Of a DNA stretch of 64,000 nt, positions 45,682-57,699 are shown piece after piece. A model generated the notes under the pieces. The model was not told where the DNA came from and did no database searches. It was given only the letters and a program-made list of their open reading frames with translations. The position numbers and the translations under genes were made by a program. The stretch's first letter is position 1. Each line of letters opens with the position of its first letter. Origin of the DNA: Codonopsis lanceolata (Eukaryota > Streptophyta > Magnoliopsida > Asterales > Campanulaceae); contig CM028377.1 of NCBI GenBank assembly GCA_013146195.2, positions 68,886,614 through 68,950,613 of the forward strand, written 5' to 3'.

Positions 45682-47025
45682 GAAGATGAGTAGATGAGGA
45701 AGAAGCACAACCGAGGAGTTGAAGCTTGTCTATGGTTTAGCATATTAGTGAATGACAGGAAGATGAATTCTTAGTTAAGTTCTCAACATACCTTTTACTT
45801 TTTCTGATTGATAAGTTTGTGAATTGTTCATTCACAATTGTGTCTTTTCCTGTTTTTTTTCAAATAGGAGTACTGCTTTTCGTTGGGAAAAGAATCTAAT
45901 GTTCATTTTTAGGTTACCTTTTTACTTGCTTTGAAAAAGAACATGGGCAAATGACACCAGCTCATTTCTGAAAAGTTGAAAATGGAATTTTATCTTATTT
46001 TGTTTTTCGGGTTTTCCGTTTCCCTTTTCTGCTTATGATAAATAATGAAAATATGGTGTTATCATAGTTGAGCTGCACGTGACTTATGTTAATAGGAATT
46101 ACGTTCATGGTTAGGTTTGACAAATTTTTCGAATAATTATTTGTTTTGTTTGTATGTTTTGATGTTCGTTGATAACATTGGAACTCCCAAAATACTAGTG
46201 GCACTGGTCGCTGGAGCTTGACAATCTCTATTTTCTTGTTGCATTATTATCATTTTGGAGTGGTTATACTAAAGCCCTTTTGACAGTACCAACAGTAACA
46301 TCTTTCTCTTCTTCTTCTTCCTCCTCTAACTTTGAAGAACTTTGAATACTATTATTATTAAGAGAACCCTATAATGTATACACACTCTAATAGTGAAGTT
46401 GATTATACATGATGATTAACAAACATTGTGCGTTAAGTGTTACCCATCCCTCCAAACCCCAAACCCCAAACCCCAACCCCACCTCAAGGAAGTACAATCA
46501 ATACTCGATTGGAACTGGTCTGATCTGACAGATATGTTGTATGGGTGCATGGGGCTATTATTGATTGTTACAACTTACAACCACTTTATGATTAGTTTAT
46601 TTATGGTGTTAGAGATATGGATTGAAATGAAATCTGACAAGGCAAAGGCAAAGGCAATCAAAAATCTAAAATGACCATTATTATATTATATTGTTTGTCA
46701 TCTTTGATTATTTTTTTTTGCTTTAGTTTGCTTTTGCTTTTTTCATGACAACAAAATCTTTTGCTTTCTCACTTTGGACCAACTTGTCTTTAGACCTTTA
46801 TAAAGTTTTGAAATAAAGCAATGCAAGTAGATGCCGCCTTCATGTGTTGGGTAATTTAATAAGTTGGTCCCCACGCTACAATAACCTCCTCCATGGGTTT
46901 GATTATCAATCAAGTATATCAAGCTTTCTTGAAATTAATAAAAAAAGAGAGGTTTATTTACTGTCATGTAAACCAGGTAAATAAGATGGTTTCTCTTGGG
47001 CCAAGTACCACAAAGGTTAGCATTA
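45682..47025. other. Upstream region of the receptor kinase
   Basis: No gene seen. A short CCCCAAA run lies at 46453..46480 and CTT repeats at 46307..46322. The kinase promoter should lie just above 45681. Confidence 0.45.
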
Positions 47026-47274
47026 CTCCGCCCGTCCCAAAATAGATTATGTTTTACTAAAAAAATTACCCCAAAATAATTGATTTTGTAAGATTTCAAG
47101 ACAAATTTATCTACATTTTACTAAAATTGTCCTTATTAATTACTCTCTAATTAAATATTAGATTGAGAATGCTTTAATGTATTGAGAATATGAAAAAAAA
47201 AATTATAAAAAAAAGTGTAGGTAAGTCATTTTATAAGCTTCCTTAATCTGTCATTTATTTTGGAATGGAGGGAG
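47026..47274. mobile_element. Stowaway MITE, 249 bp
   Basis: CTCCGCCCGTCCCAAAATAGATTA at the left, the inverse (ATTTATTTTGGAATGGAGGGAG) at the right, and TA on both sides, the Tc1/mariner target duplication. Confidence 0.9.
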
Positions 47275-47309
47275 TATTATTTTTAATGGCCAGATTGAGA
47301 TTATTCAAG

Positions 47310-48020
47310 AGGTTTCGGTTGTTTCACGACAAATGATTTCTGGAAAATGAAAAAAAATTATTTTCAGGTGTTTGGTAAATCTTTTGAAAATATGTCTGAA
47401 AACATTTTCTGGTGTTTGGCAAACGCACGAAAAATGTTATGGAAAACAATATATGAATAAATACGAAAAGTATATTATAATACTAATGTCGATATTGAAT
47501 ATGAAATAGTGTTGAACTTTAAGTAATTTTTTTTAGTAACAATTTATCATTAATGTTGTCAAATCAATAAGGTCAATCTTTTTTTAACCTCACAAATACA
47601 AATAAAAAAATTGATAATTCATATGAAAAACTTTTTTAAAAAGAAAATGGATAATATTTGGGACACTCCTAAATAATATAGTTGACACTAATTTTATGAC
47701 GTAGTGAGTATTTATTAAAATTTTAATTTATAAATAATGTGCACAAAATTCATTCATATTTCTAAATAATTTATTTATTGAGTAAAATATTGTGCGTGCA
47801 TGTAAATAAATGCAATTGTAAAAGGGGTTAGAAGATGCTCAAACATTAGAAAAATAACTTACGGAAAATGAATTCATAAGTAATTTTTCTAAAAAGAAGG
47901 TTTCATTTTCCTTTAACTCGAAAAAACTTTTACGTTATCTACATTTTTCTAAGGTTGCCAAACATCAAAAAATAAGAAAAATATTTACGAAAGTTATATT
48001 CCGTGAAACAAACAGAACCT
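47310..48020. mobile_element. Non-autonomous TIR element, ~710 bp
   Basis: AGGTTTCGGTTGTTTCACG on the left and CGTGAAACAAACAGAACCT on the right are inverted with few mismatches. A subterminal GTGTTTGGCAAA/TTGCCAAACATC pair is also inverted. Non-coding; target duplication unclear. Confidence 0.6.
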
Positions 48021-48377
48021 TATATGATCAATTAGTAATGAAGACAAACACCAAGGGATGATAGAGATGTCACAAATATTTAAGACAAAAATCTTGAGAT
48101 CCTTGGTCATATTCCCATACAAAATGATCATTCTTACCTATAAAATAAATAAATAATGACGGCTAAGATTTATAGGGTCAACAAATAATGACGGCTTAGA
48201 TTTCTAGGGTTACTAGTGGGGAATCACTCGAATCTAGCTCAAAAATGTACCCAGTTTTGATTCGATTCCTTTCTTTCTTTCTTTTTTTTCCATTCAAGTT
48301 GATCAATTTGAAATAAAATAAACGCCAATAAATTATCTTTAATTGGAAGAAGTAAAGTAAAGGGAAATGAATAGGGG

Positions 48378-48770
48378 TAAATTTGGGCCGATTCTTTTTT
48401 CAACGTTTGTAATCGTGATAATTCAATTTTTTAATCAGAAAAATTCATTTTTTGGGACGAAAAGACTACGATACCTTTAATAATCGAAAGTGCATCATGG
48501 ATCACTTAATCAGTGCATCATGTTGCATCAATTTATGCCTCGCTATGCAGTAAATTCAATTGTGAAGCATGATTTTGATAAATGATTATGACGCTGCCCC
48601 TTCGACACCGAGTAGGTCGATCCATTTTCGTTACGCAACAATCGTGATTTTTAAATTTCAAATTGTTGATCGAAACTGTGAAAGGAGACAATATATATAT
48701 TTTAAGAATAATATTTCGAAAATAAAATTTAGTGCTTGAAAAAAATAACAAAAGAGGGGAACGATTATAT
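48378..48770. mobile_element. CACCGCG-type TIR element, short copy I (reverse)
   Basis: The left end has GACGAAAAGACTACGATACC and ATTTGGGCCGATTC. The right part has CGTTACGCAACAATCGTGAT and GTGAAAGGAGACAATAT, the inverse of the conserved GTCTCCTTTCACA and CACGATTG blocks of copies H and C. It has lost most of the central minisatellite. Confidence 0.55.
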
Positions 48771-49667
48771 ATTTGCGAAAAAGTAAGTGTCATCAATTTC
48801 TACAAATGAATAACTTATGTTTGATGGTCTGATTGAGCTTTGGGCCTGAAGTCTGAATCCAAATGTAGTTTTGAACTGGACTAGCCCATTCTTATTAGGC
48901 TTCTTCAGACCATTTGTCAACGTACCTTTTTGTTGCTTTATCACATTTTTTCTCCATGAGTACTTATGCGTGTTTCCATTCGTTCTCTCTCTCTCTCTCT
49001 AAATTTTTTTTTATTTTAAACTTGAGTTGGTAGAAATTACAATTGGTTATATATGAATTCTGTATATTAAACCAGAGATTAAGAGACGGAACCCCGCTAG
49101 GAAGGATACAATTTCAGTAAGCTTTGGTTTGATGAAAAGAGACTGCCAACTATAGTTTGTTATCACTCTTATGCAAACGAATTAATAAGTTTTTATTTCC
49201 ATGAATGGTTCGTACTTCATAGTGAAATGGGTAATAAACTCTCCATCAATTTAATTATTTTCTGTGAGAATTCAATTCAAACTTGTAACATCAAGTAAAT
49301 AGGTTTTGAGTGAATCTTAAACAAAAAAAAAAATTAATTTTTTTTATTTTTAAACCAACAACTGCGTGTTAAAGATTTAATCCAAGTCAAAATTTGTGCC
49401 CCTCTTTCTTTTTCTTTTGGGTCTTGACTTGAGAACAACTATTCAACAATTGCAGCAAGTTGTAGCAGTTCAGCTAATTTACAAATGAAACAAATAATTC
49501 TACAAAATACAATACAATACAATAGAAGTAACAGTTAAGCTTTATTAATTAATGAAGCAAAGCTAAGATAAGGAAGAGAGAGAAAGAAAGATATCCCTTT
49601 CTTTTCTTCAAGCCTCAAAGGTTAACCCCCTAAGCAAACTCCTCACACACACACGCACGCACTCATC
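48771..49667. other. Spacer and promoter region of the RING gene
   Basis: (CT)n at about 48984..49000; otherwise AT-rich and non-coding. The part near 49640 is CT- and CA-rich, as in plant core promoters. Confidence 0.45.
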
Positions 49668-49674
49668 TATAAAA
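49668..49674 (+). promoter_or_regulatory. TATA box of the AIRP2-like gene
   Basis: TATAAAA lies 101 bases upstream of the ATG at 49775, followed by a CT-rich leader, a position fitting a plant core promoter with an ~75-base 5' leader. Confidence 0.6.
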
Positions 49675-49774
49675 CCCGCTCTCCAAAAAGCCTCTCCTTT
49701 TTGTCATTTTATTCTCTCCTCCTTTTCTTGGCTTCCATATTTGTCTTTAGAGCACCAAGGAAAGCTTGGAATTC

Positions 49775-52700
49775 ATGAGGCAGAAACAGCCCCATCCCCA
49801 TAGCTCGTCTTTCAAAGAATCCATCAAGGTTCTTGAAGCTGACATTCAACATGCTAATTCCCTGTAAGCCCCTTTCTACAATTTCTTCATAAATTTATAG
49901 TTTTTTTGTATACCCTTTTGTTATTTTATCCTATATTCTTTGAAACCCAGTTCTGTTATGATGTATCTGTGCGTGTCCCTTTGTGTGTGTTGGGTAATTT
50001 GATTTTTGTTTTTATTTGAGTAGGTAGAGTTGGTAAATTTTGATTTTGCAATTGCTTTTCGGATACATGAAGAAAGAAATGCCCCAACATGAAATTTTTA
50101 TATGTTTGACTAAAGGCCTTTATTGTCCTAAAATCCATTTATTTCTGAGGTCTTCCCCTCAGAGAATCTGATATAACGAAAAGCCCTGGTTAGATATCAC
50201 CCCTATATTCATTTCCAACTAGTTATAGAGCACGTCCCCCACACGAACATATGTGAAGTACATACTTTCTTTTCATAATTAATAATAATATAATTTTTGG
50301 AATTTTAAACATAATGAATGAAATTAATATTAAAAACTCTTCCATGATTATAATAATTTAATTTTATCTATTGGTAATAATATTAAAAGTCTTTTACCTA
50401 AAGACTTAAAATTAACATCATTTTCTAACCACGGTAGGATACATCTCTATTTGGTAATAATACTGTATTAGAAGTCTTTATCTTAAGACTTTTAAAACCA
50501 ATATCACTTTCTAACACTTGTGGGATACATCTCTTCTATTAGTAATAAAAGTAGACGTCTTTTATTTAAAGATTTTAAAAACCAACATCATTTTTTAACC
50601 AATGTGCGATACAATCCTTTCGATTGGTAATAATTGTATTTTTAAATCTAACATCGATTTCTAACTAATGTAAGGTATATCTCTTCTATTGGTAATAATA
50701 GTAGAACACTATATAACTAATGCATGATACATTTCTTCTCTTGGTAATAATAGTAGAAGTCTTTTATCTAAAAACTTCTTGTGAGGTAGTAATAAAAGTA
50801 GAAATCTTTAATGTAAAGATATTTAAACCAACATCACTTTCTAACAAATGTAGTATACATCTTTCCTATTGATAATAATAGTATTTTAACAACCAACATC
50901 AATTCCTAACCAATTTAAGATACATCTTTTCTATTGGTAATAACAGTAAAACACTTTGTAACCAATGTGGGATACATCTCTTCGATTGATAGTAATCGTA
51001 GAAGCCTCCTTGGTACGGACTTTTGGAGTTATCGTATCAAAGTGATCGCGTTGGCACAGTGAAGCAATAGCGTCTCAGTTTGGAGGAGCCCCAGAAGTTT
51101 GGGTGATCTCGTCAAGCGATCACGTGGTTTTGGGCTGTAGGCTCTGAAGTTGAAGCGGTCGCGTGCAATGGAGCAAAGCGACCGCGTCAATACAAGGCAG
51201 TCGCGTCATGTGGGTTGACGCGATCGCATCGGTGCGACAATTGGTTTTTCTTGTTTCTTTATCTTTATTTGTTTATGTTTAGAGTTTGGAATTGTATCAT
51301 ATATATAATTGTAACCCTAGAAAGGTAATAAGGTTAACGATAATAAAATTTCGAAAGTCCGTTGACCCAAATCTCTCTCTCTCTCTCTTCTCTTTCTATT
51401 GATCTTGCAATTTCGATACATTTCTTGTACCGATAATTGGTAATAAAAGTAAAAGTATTTAGATAAAAGACTTCTAAAACCAATATCAATTTCTAACCAA
51501 CATTTTTTCTATTGGGAATAATAGTAGTAGTCTTTTTTCTATCAATTTATAAACAATGTGAGATGCATCTCTTCTATTGGTAATAATAATAAAAGTCAAG
51601 ATTTTTAAAACCAACATCGCTTTTAATCCAACGTATGATATATCTTTTATATTGGTAGTAATAGTAGAAGTTTTTTTTATCTATAAACTTTTAATCTCAA
51701 CATCAATTTATAACCAATGTGTGATACATTTTTTCTATTGTTAATAATATATAGTATAGATGTATCCTACATTGGTTTGAAATTGATATTAGTTTAAAAG
51801 TCATTAGATTAAAGACTTCACCTATCATTACCCAAAGAAAAATTGTATCCCACATTGGTTAGAAAGTGAAATTTCCACTTTTATCAATAGAAGAAATTAA
51901 TAGTAGAGATTAATATTCCATATCATTTTAAGTATTGTTAATGATTGTTATTAGTTAATGGCTTGAAACTGAAAAGTCCCAAAATCATTGTTATTAGTTA
52001 ATGGTTTGAAAATGAAAAGTCTCAAAAATCAAGTGTCACAATGAGTTGGAGGCTTGAGGATTCAAATTCAACTAAAGTGGGAAGTGAGATGATGTGTCGC
52101 TTTGAAAGTTGTCTTCACCCAATTCGCTTTTAAAGATAAATCAAGATAAAAAAATTTGACATCCTTAAATTTCATCCAACTAGCAAAAATGCCATTCATT
52201 TAATTACATGGTTTGTGTTGTTTTGTTTTCCCTGCATATGTTTTATAGTGAATTTGGTTTTTATGCTGTTCATCCAAGACATTGATGTGATGTTTGAGGT
52301 GTGGTTTAACAGGGCAGCTGCCATCCCGAAAGACTATAGCGGGGGTGTTGTTCAGATGAAATTATCTTACAGCCACTTCGCTCCTTTCGTACTTTTCCTG
52401 ATTGACTGGTTGGATTATAGTTGTATAGATACCCTTCCGAGTTATTTAGGCCTCCTTCATGTACTTGTATACAAGGTACGCATTTAAAGGAGTATTCCTA
52501 ATTTTCTCTCTCCATTACTGTAATTCAAAGCAAGGCAAGCGTTGCTAATAAAACTATGTTAGATGTACAGGTATATGTTGATGGAATTCCAACCATGTCC
52601 TCAAAAGAACGAAGAGCTACTCTGAGAGAATTCTATGGTACCCGTCTTTCTATATCTTGTTTGTTACTCCTTCTGTTCCTATTTCCTATATGAGAGTCCA

Positions 52701-53688
52701 TTTTTAAACTTTTCTAGTCCCTAAATGAGTGTCCATTTTAGTATAAGTTTACTTATTTCAACTTTGACACATATTCCTAGTGTGGACTTCTAATGAGATA
52801 TGTGGACACTAAGGGCATTAATGTACATGGTGCTACAAAATTACCCCAAAAGTCAATTTCGTTAATTTTAGGGAAAAATAAAAACTGACACTCATTTAGG
52901 GATGGAGAGTAGTTGTATTTTCACATTTTGGGTTCAGTGGCTTTTATATCAGTTGCACAGTCCTGTTGGATACTTTAAAAGTAAATGGAAACTTTGCAGC
53001 TGTCATATATCCTTCACTTAAGCAACTCGAGGGTGATTTAATAGAATTGACAGAGGATGATAATAAGCAAATTCGATGCGGTGAAAGTATGAGTAGAGCA
53101 AGCATAAAGGAAAAGAAGAAAATTCCTCCAAATAAACTTGAGAGAGATGATGAATGTGGGATATGCTTGGAAACTTGCCCGAAGATGGTGCTGCCTAATT
53201 GCGGACACTCAATGTGCATCAGCTGTTTCCGTGATTGGTACGTTCGATCTTAGTTATCGTACTCATTGTTATCACGGGTTCAAACTATGGATATAGTTTC
53301 CTGCTTGCAAGGGGTAAACAGGGGGTAAGACTGCTGACTGCCCAAGTAGACGTTTCTAGATGTGCAACATTGGGATCCTCGTTCATTGGGCTGTATTTTT
53401 ATTTTGTTGTTATGCTATTTTAACATGATCAATTCAGCATACAAGTATAGTTGTTCATTCTACTAGAACCTTTTATTACAGGAATGTGAGGTCTCAATCA
53501 TGCCCCTTTGCCGGGACAGTCTGAAGCGAGTTAGCTCAGGAGATTTATGGGTTCTTACCGGTGAAAGTGATGCTGTGGATACAATTACCCTCGCAAAAGA
53601 GAATCTTTTCACTTTCTACCTTTACATTGAAAACTTGCCATCGGTCGTGACAGACAGCCACTTGTTTCTATACGATTATTTGATCTAA
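49775..53688 (+). CDS. AIRP2-like RING-type E3 ubiquitin ligase, last exon frameshifted
   Basis: Five exons: 49775..49863, 52313..52475, 52571..52637, 53000..53237, 53482..53688, all GT-AG and in phase. The N-terminus (FKESIKVLEADIQHANSLAA), the middle (GLLHVLVYKVYVDG, REFYAVIYPSL) and the C3HC4 RING (DECGICLETCPKMVLPNCGH then CISCFRDW) match plant AIRP2-type ligases, cytosolic enzymes that in Arabidopsis act in ABA and drought responses. In exon 5 the RING should end CPFC, but one base is missing at 53507..53510 (TTTGCC where TTTTGCC is expected). The literal frame therefore gives CPFAGTV and stops at 53522..53524, losing the eighth zinc ligand and ~50 residues (DSLKRVSSGDLWVLTGESDA, then FYLYIENLP). 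The out-of-frame remainder is intact to TAA 53686..53688, so this is either a very recent mutation or a base-call error. Confidence 0.9.
50280..51900. repeat. Diverged ~80-110 bp tandem/inverted repeat array in intron 1
   Basis: Units containing ATACATCTCTTCTATTGGTA, ATAATAGTAGAAGTC and ACCAACATCACTTTCTAACC recur a dozen times. From about 51750 to 51890 the same phrases appear inverted (GTATCCCACATTGGTTAGAA), so the array ends in opposite orientation. It makes intron 1 of the RING gene 2449 bases long. Confidence 0.75.
51003..51440. mobile_element. GC-rich insertion inside the intronic repeat, LTR-like
   Basis: The array is interrupted by a segment with six variants of GCGRTCGCGTC spaced about 25-40 bases apart, then GGAATTGTATCATATATATA, AACCCTAG and a (CT)n run. 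The GC-rich repeats followed by an AT-rich tail resemble parts of gypsy-type LTRs such as 25392..26590, but ends and duplication are not defined. Confidence 0.4.
52667..52909. mobile_element. Stowaway MITE in intron 3 of the RING gene
   Basis: CTCCTTCTGTTCCTATTTCC on the left, the inverted TTAGGGATGGAGAG on the right, TA on both sides. Subterminal ATGAGAGTCCA/TGACACTCAT also pair. 243 bases. Confidence 0.8.
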
Positions 53689-54309
53689 CATTTGCGAAAG
53701 GATTGGAACAAAATGTCGGACAAGGCCTCCATTGATTGTACATAGTAGAGCCTACTACGGAGCTGCTTTTACTTGGTAGCTGTATATAATGACTGAACTA
53801 CTACTTCGAATGAAGAGAAGATAAGCCAAGCTTGTGGCATTCATCTCAGCTTTTTGAAACCTGAGTGATGGAATGGAAATGGCTGGCAGGCCTCTAAGTT
53901 TGCTTGGTATGTGGTATCTAGCTACTCGTATTATTTCATGATATGATGATATCATGTATCTGTAAATCATCAAAAAAATATTTATTTCTGCGTCTATGCA
54001 TCAAATGAAATAAAAGATTTCATTTTCATGTTAATTCTGTGGATTCTTTCAGTATGCTGAGTGACATGGTTGCTTGTTTTGTATGTGCATTTCTGGGGTG
54101 ACTCTGCTTTTCGATTGGTCATATGCATCCATCTCAGTTCCTTTACATGCTTCTATTGGAATTTTTATAAAATTTAATTTTATAGAATTTAATAACCGTT
54201 GTTGCAACGTACGAGTATAATATATTATGATAATGTTTGTTTTCCATTAATCCCATAAGTGGATGAGATCTATGAATTAAATAGAAATTGAATCAACGGC
54301 AAAATAGTA
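53689..54309. other. 3' flank of the RING gene
   Basis: Presumed 3' untranslated region, with AATAAA-like AAATAAA near 54007. Non-coding AT-rich DNA follows. Confidence 0.5.
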
Positions 54310-54640
54310 AACGTACAACTCAACCCAGCTTTTTCCCAATCACTTAGGGTCGTTTTCATGAATCATTTTTCACCATTTGTTTTGGTCCATGGCAAGGTCA
54401 TCACTCAAACCACACTCCTTGGTATCTCTTTATCACTGATATCTAAGTTAGTTTTGGTCTTTCTCTTTTCCCCTTTTCTTGCCTAGTTGATGTTAATACA
54501 CTCATATTTCCCAACGGATGGTCTATGTTGTATGTCTTTGAACCATCTTAGGCGGTTTTCTCTCATTTTATCTGCTATTAGTGTTACTTTTATTGTGTCA
54601 TGATTCTGTTCATTACGAATCATATCTTCTCTCTCATTTT
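54310..54640 (-). mobile_element. RTE-type LINE 3' remnant
   Basis: The minus strand encodes ADKMRENRLRWFKDIQHRP near 54585-54530 and, in other frames, ALDRNEW-like and TTLSDWEKAG pieces. This is the C-terminal end of the reverse transcriptase of plant RTE LINEs. Several stops and frame changes; a 5'-truncated fossil, as is usual for LINEs. Confidence 0.7.
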
Positions 54641-54730
54641 AACTACTATACAGTAATGAGATCGACAGTCCAAGTAAGTTAGTTCATCATATTAGGCCCA
54701 AAATGAGCTTTTTATTGCCATACATTTAAG

Positions 54731-55530
54731 GTTAAATTGTAAGTCGGCTAACTTTTCCAAATATTTAACCCTTAAGTACCTCTTTTATTTGTGAAATTTT
54801 GGCAGGTACCTTTTCCCAAATTTATATCCCCTCCAGTCTCTCTCTCTCTTTCTTTTTTTTCTCAATCGCTAAAGTTCATTTTCAAAATATTATTCTAAAA
54901 TGCCCATATTGTCTCCTTTCACACCTCTAACTAACAATTTGGAGTTTGTAAATTACAATTGTTGCGGCAACGAAACATGGATCGACTTGCCCCGTCAAGT
55001 CGCGAGGGAAGCTCCCCTTCGTGAGGGTTTAGGAGCAACGTTCCATTTTTCCCAATTCATTAAGTATGATATTGGAATGGGTCTGGGTTCGGTTGAAAGA
55101 TTTTTCAAGACGGACGAAGGCGGATGAGAAAGAAGAAGACTTACAACGGAAAATAAGGAAGAAGAAGACGGAGGAGATGCATTCGAAACCAGTTGGCATC
55201 ACGATGCATCGATTTAGATCCCTGATGCATCAATTTGGAGTCCCGTTGCATCGTTATGATTTTGATGCATGATTGTGTGTATCACGATTCATAATTTGTG
55301 CAGCGCGATAGCACATAAACATTCATCAAAATCATGCATCACAATTGAATTTCGTGCATTGCGATGCACAAATTGATATAGAGCGACGCATTGAGTAAGT
55401 GATTCGTAGCCTGCATTCGGTTTATTAACGGTAGCGTGATCTTTTTGTCCCAAAAGTACCATTTTCTGGTTAAAAAACATAGGGTACTGTAGCTGTTAAA
55501 CACTTCCAAAAGTGAACCGACTCACAATTT
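54731..55530. mobile_element. CACCGCG-type TIR element, copy H
   Basis: The left side has TTGTAAGTCGGCTAACTTTT and the conserved GTCTCCTTTCACACCTCTAA. The right side has TAACGGTAGCGTGATCTTTT and TGAACCGACTCACAATTT. The centre has GATGCATCGATTTAGATCCC / GATGCATCAATTTGGAGTCC repeats in place of the CACCGCG type. A GACGGACGAAGGCGGATGAG..AGAAGAAGACTTAC block is shared with copy C. Confidence 0.6.
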
Positions 55531-56891
55531 CTCAATTTTTCCAGATTTCAATTTTATGAATTTGTAGTTATAGTTGGAGTTATTGTTTTTGGGAAATAAA
55601 GCAACTGATTGTCTAACGTGAAAATAAAAAGGAGGGATAATTATGTTTACACTTGTAGATGCGAGGGTTAATCCTAACCGTTAAATTTTTAAAAGTTTAG
55701 AAGACAACCAGTACTTAGCTTTAGTCAATCTGTGGATATATATATTCTATGATTCAGTGAAGAGGAGTGAAATTCAACAAACAATCTCCTTTCAAAATAT
55801 GACCAATCTATTTGTAGTGAAGAATAAAATACACTAAGATCAAATCAACTCTCAACCCCCACAAATAGGCGATTGATTTAATTTGATTGAACTCTATCTA
55901 TGACATATTCCTTGATTAATATAAATATATATATATCCATGGCAGAGAGCATTTTGTTTGTTCTAAGTTAGGACAAAAAGTTAGAGAGACGATTAAAAGA
56001 ATATGAGTAATGGGTAGACTGTAGAATTAGGCAAACATCTGGGCTTGGGGCAGGCAGCATATATACATAACAAGTCATTTTTTGACTAAAAAATAGCAAA
56101 AAGGTATTCCACTTAAGAGTAGTTGCATGGAGTTCATCCTCCCAATTCAATCATTCTTCGCATCTTTCTTAACTTAATAATAATTCCCTCTCTCTTTCAC
56201 ATAAAGAAGGGCTTTTCCTAGTGGGCATTTCCTTTTAGAGCCATTCATGAGAAAGCCCATTCCACTCTCAAAAGCTACTTGTATGTTAATTTACCTTTAC
56301 ACCCCAACCCAGTTTTCTTTTAATAAAGATATATGTAGAGCTAAGATTCACTTCTTCTCCAAAACAATCTATGTTATACATTTCTCTATCTTTTGACGAT
56401 CAAGATTTTACCAAAAATCGTCAAAACTAGAAGATCATGAAGCACAACATTCGACATATAAATAACAAACACTTCAGATTTAAAATTTACATATTTTGAA
56501 TAAAAATAAAATAAAAATGTTAGGTCATCAGATCATGAGTTTCCGATACACTATATCTTGAAAGGGTTGATAAATTTCAATCCTTTGGAAACTTGCTCGT
56601 TCTATATGAATCAACATTCAACAAGGCACCCAAGTGGTCTTTTAATCGTTTAATTAAAAAATATAGGGACCTTTTTACAGAATAAAAATACTGAAGGTCC
56701 ATCTGTAAATAGTCGATTAGTGTTCGATATATCAAAGTCATATGTATAATGGACCTTTGAGTATTGTCATTATACATTAAAACCCCTATGATTTTAATTT
56801 TTAAATGAAAATTCATGATAATGGCATGGGCCTAGGCGCATGGTGGTGGGCATGCATGGCCTCTATCAATGTTAAGGCTACTTATCAAGAG
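55531..56891. other. Spacer without recognised genes
   Basis: AT-rich, no long frame, no bounded repeat noticed. Confidence 0.45.
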
Positions 56892-56900
56892 TTTATTTTA

Positions 56901-57690
56901 GAAAAAATTGTGGGTCGGTCCACTTTTTGAAACTTTTTATCGTTAAAGTATATATTTTTTATTTTTAATCGGAAAAAGTTACTTTTTGGTGGCAAAATGA
57001 CTACGATACCCTTAATGAACATTAGGCGCGCTACAGAGGCAATTATTTTTACACCGCAATTCATCAATTTTATCGCATTATTTTTTGCACCGCGGTTCAA
57101 TAGTGTAACTGCTAGTCTATTCCACGATTCATCAATTTTTATTGAATTGATTTTGCATCGTGGTTCAATAATGTAACTGCTAGTCTATTTTTTTTTATCG
57201 TGATTCATCAATTTTAGTGCATTAATTTTTACACCGCGGTTCAATAGTGTAATTGCTAGTCTATTTTTGAACCACGATTAATCAATTTTAGTGCATTAAT
57301 TTTTACACCGCGGTTCAATAGTGTAAATGTTGGCTCTTGATATTCTAATTGAAAAAAAAAAGCATATGCACCGTGGTATAGAAATATGTTCAATGGATAT
57401 ATCAAAAAGGGAATCGCGGTGCAAAATTATGCAGGCTTAATTGATGAAGGAACTTTTTTTACCCCACGATATATACAAAAAAGGGAATCGCGGTGCAAAA
57501 TTATGTGGACTTAATTGATGAAGGAACTGTTTTTGCACCGCGATAGATAAACTTGACGTAGCGTGCCTCTTCTCCATCAAGGGTATTGCAGTCTTTTCGC
57601 AACCAAAATTAACTTTTTCTGGTTGTTTTAAAAAATGGTGTATTTTAGCGATTAAAAACTTGAAAAGTGGTCTGACCTAAAATTTTTCCC
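56901..57690. mobile_element. CACCGCG-type TIR element, copy B
   Basis: Starts GAAAAAATTGTGGGTCGGTC and ends GTCTGACCTAAAATTTTTCCC, inverted. Subterminal GTGGCAAAATGACTACGATA pairs with TATTGCAGTCTTTTCGCAAC. The inner part has ~75-base units with CACCGCGGTTCAATAGTGTA (reverse of copy A). Flanked by TTTATTTTA (56892..56900) and ATTATTTTA (57691..57699). Confidence 0.75.
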
Positions 57691-57699
57691 ATTATTTTA

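Noticed and set aside
46453..46480. CCCCAAA repeats resembling a telomere
   Set aside because: Only about three to four units, and not the plant CCCTAAA sequence; probably chance low complexity.
52215..52487. 90-codon frame starting upstream of exon 2 of the RING gene
   Set aside because: Its first 33 codons are intron 1; the AG at 52312 and the phase with exon 1 fix the exon border.
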